A stretch of 53,644 nt of DNA, from the NCBI GenBank assembly GCA_009103225.1, contig RHPI01002411.1:10384-64027 (forward strand), written 5' to 3'. Source of the stretch: Chlorokybus atmophyticus. Its lineage: Eukaryota > Streptophyta > Chlorokybophyceae > Chlorokybales > Chlorokybaceae. Shown here piece by piece: positions 53,560 through 53,644 of this stretch (within the stretch, counting starts at the first letter, position 1; each line of letters starts with the position of its first letter). Position numbers and translations under genes: made by a program. The notes beneath the pieces are model-generated. The model saw only the letters and a program-made list of their open reading frames with translations. It searched no databases and was not told the DNA's origin.

Positions 53560-53644
53560 TGTTGAGAGTATTCCTACATACGATCAGCATCGACCCTCCG
53601 CACAGGAGTAGAAGGTCGTAAGGACGAGCACTAGGTCCGGACTT
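53560..53644 (+). repeat. Start of another family-1 copia LTR, cut by window end
   Basis: The first 85 bp of the LTR (TGTTGAGAGTATTCC onward) match the LTR at 2722, apart from CCGCACAGG for CCACACAGG. It could be a 5' LTR, a 3' LTR or a solo LTR; the preceding five bases are GTATC. It interrupts the SET domain codons encoding RYHLQV. Confidence 0.9.

Overview
The window is eukaryotic nuclear DNA made almost entirely of mobile elements and genes they have broken. Genes are spliced (GT-AG introns with C/T-rich tracts before cag), there are no operons or ribosome binding sites, and Ty1/copia, Ty3/gypsy and several cut-and-paste DNA transposons lie nested in one another. A gypsy element with a DNA methyltransferase between protease and reverse transcriptase and a PHD finger at its C terminus points to the green lineage (a streptophyte or chlorophyte alga). 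That is inference; no host marker gene is present.

Layout. 1-7623: two near-identical copia elements in tandem, sharing the middle LTR. 7624-9063: a decayed plus-strand gypsy Gag fragment. 9399-14683: a minus-strand gypsy element (Gag, protease, DNA methyltransferase, RT, RNase H, integrase, PHD finger), cut at its 5' side by a third, truncated copia (14684-18300). 18590-19602: tail of a second copia family. 19640-34191: a minus-strand SET-domain/coiled-coil gene (SET gene 2). One of its exons is split by a CACTA-like non-autonomous element (24132-33598, TSD AGG), and that element is itself split by a complete 7.58-kb TIR transposon (25393-32968, TSD CTAT). The inner transposon carries an apparently intact seven-exon gene for a protein of about 1811 residues with a PIN/XPG-like nuclease core and a CXC zinc domain. 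34397-39292: full-length old copia (TSD CAACA). 39298-43310: decayed plus-strand spliced gene of unknown function, hit in exons by two solo LTRs (TSDs GTACC and GCATG). 43442-45720: arrays of short palindromes. 46006-48549: fragment of a Tnp2/CACTA-type transposase gene. 48802-53559: SET gene 1, paralogous to SET gene 2 and convergent with the transposase. 53560-53644: start of another copia LTR that cuts SET gene 1 inside its SET domain.

How the parts may work together. The copia elements look like a recently active family with an unusual half-tRNA primer site. The gypsy element would couple DNA methylation (writer) with chromatin reading (PHD) to its own replication cycle. The inner TIR element looks autonomous. 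SET genes 1 and 2 share one plan (SET domain, helical linker, long coiled coil, conserved C-terminal block). Their introns carry unit-specific short motifs that recur in nearby palindrome arrays, so I suspect they are accessory genes of large CACTA-like transposons rather than host genes. This last point is inference.
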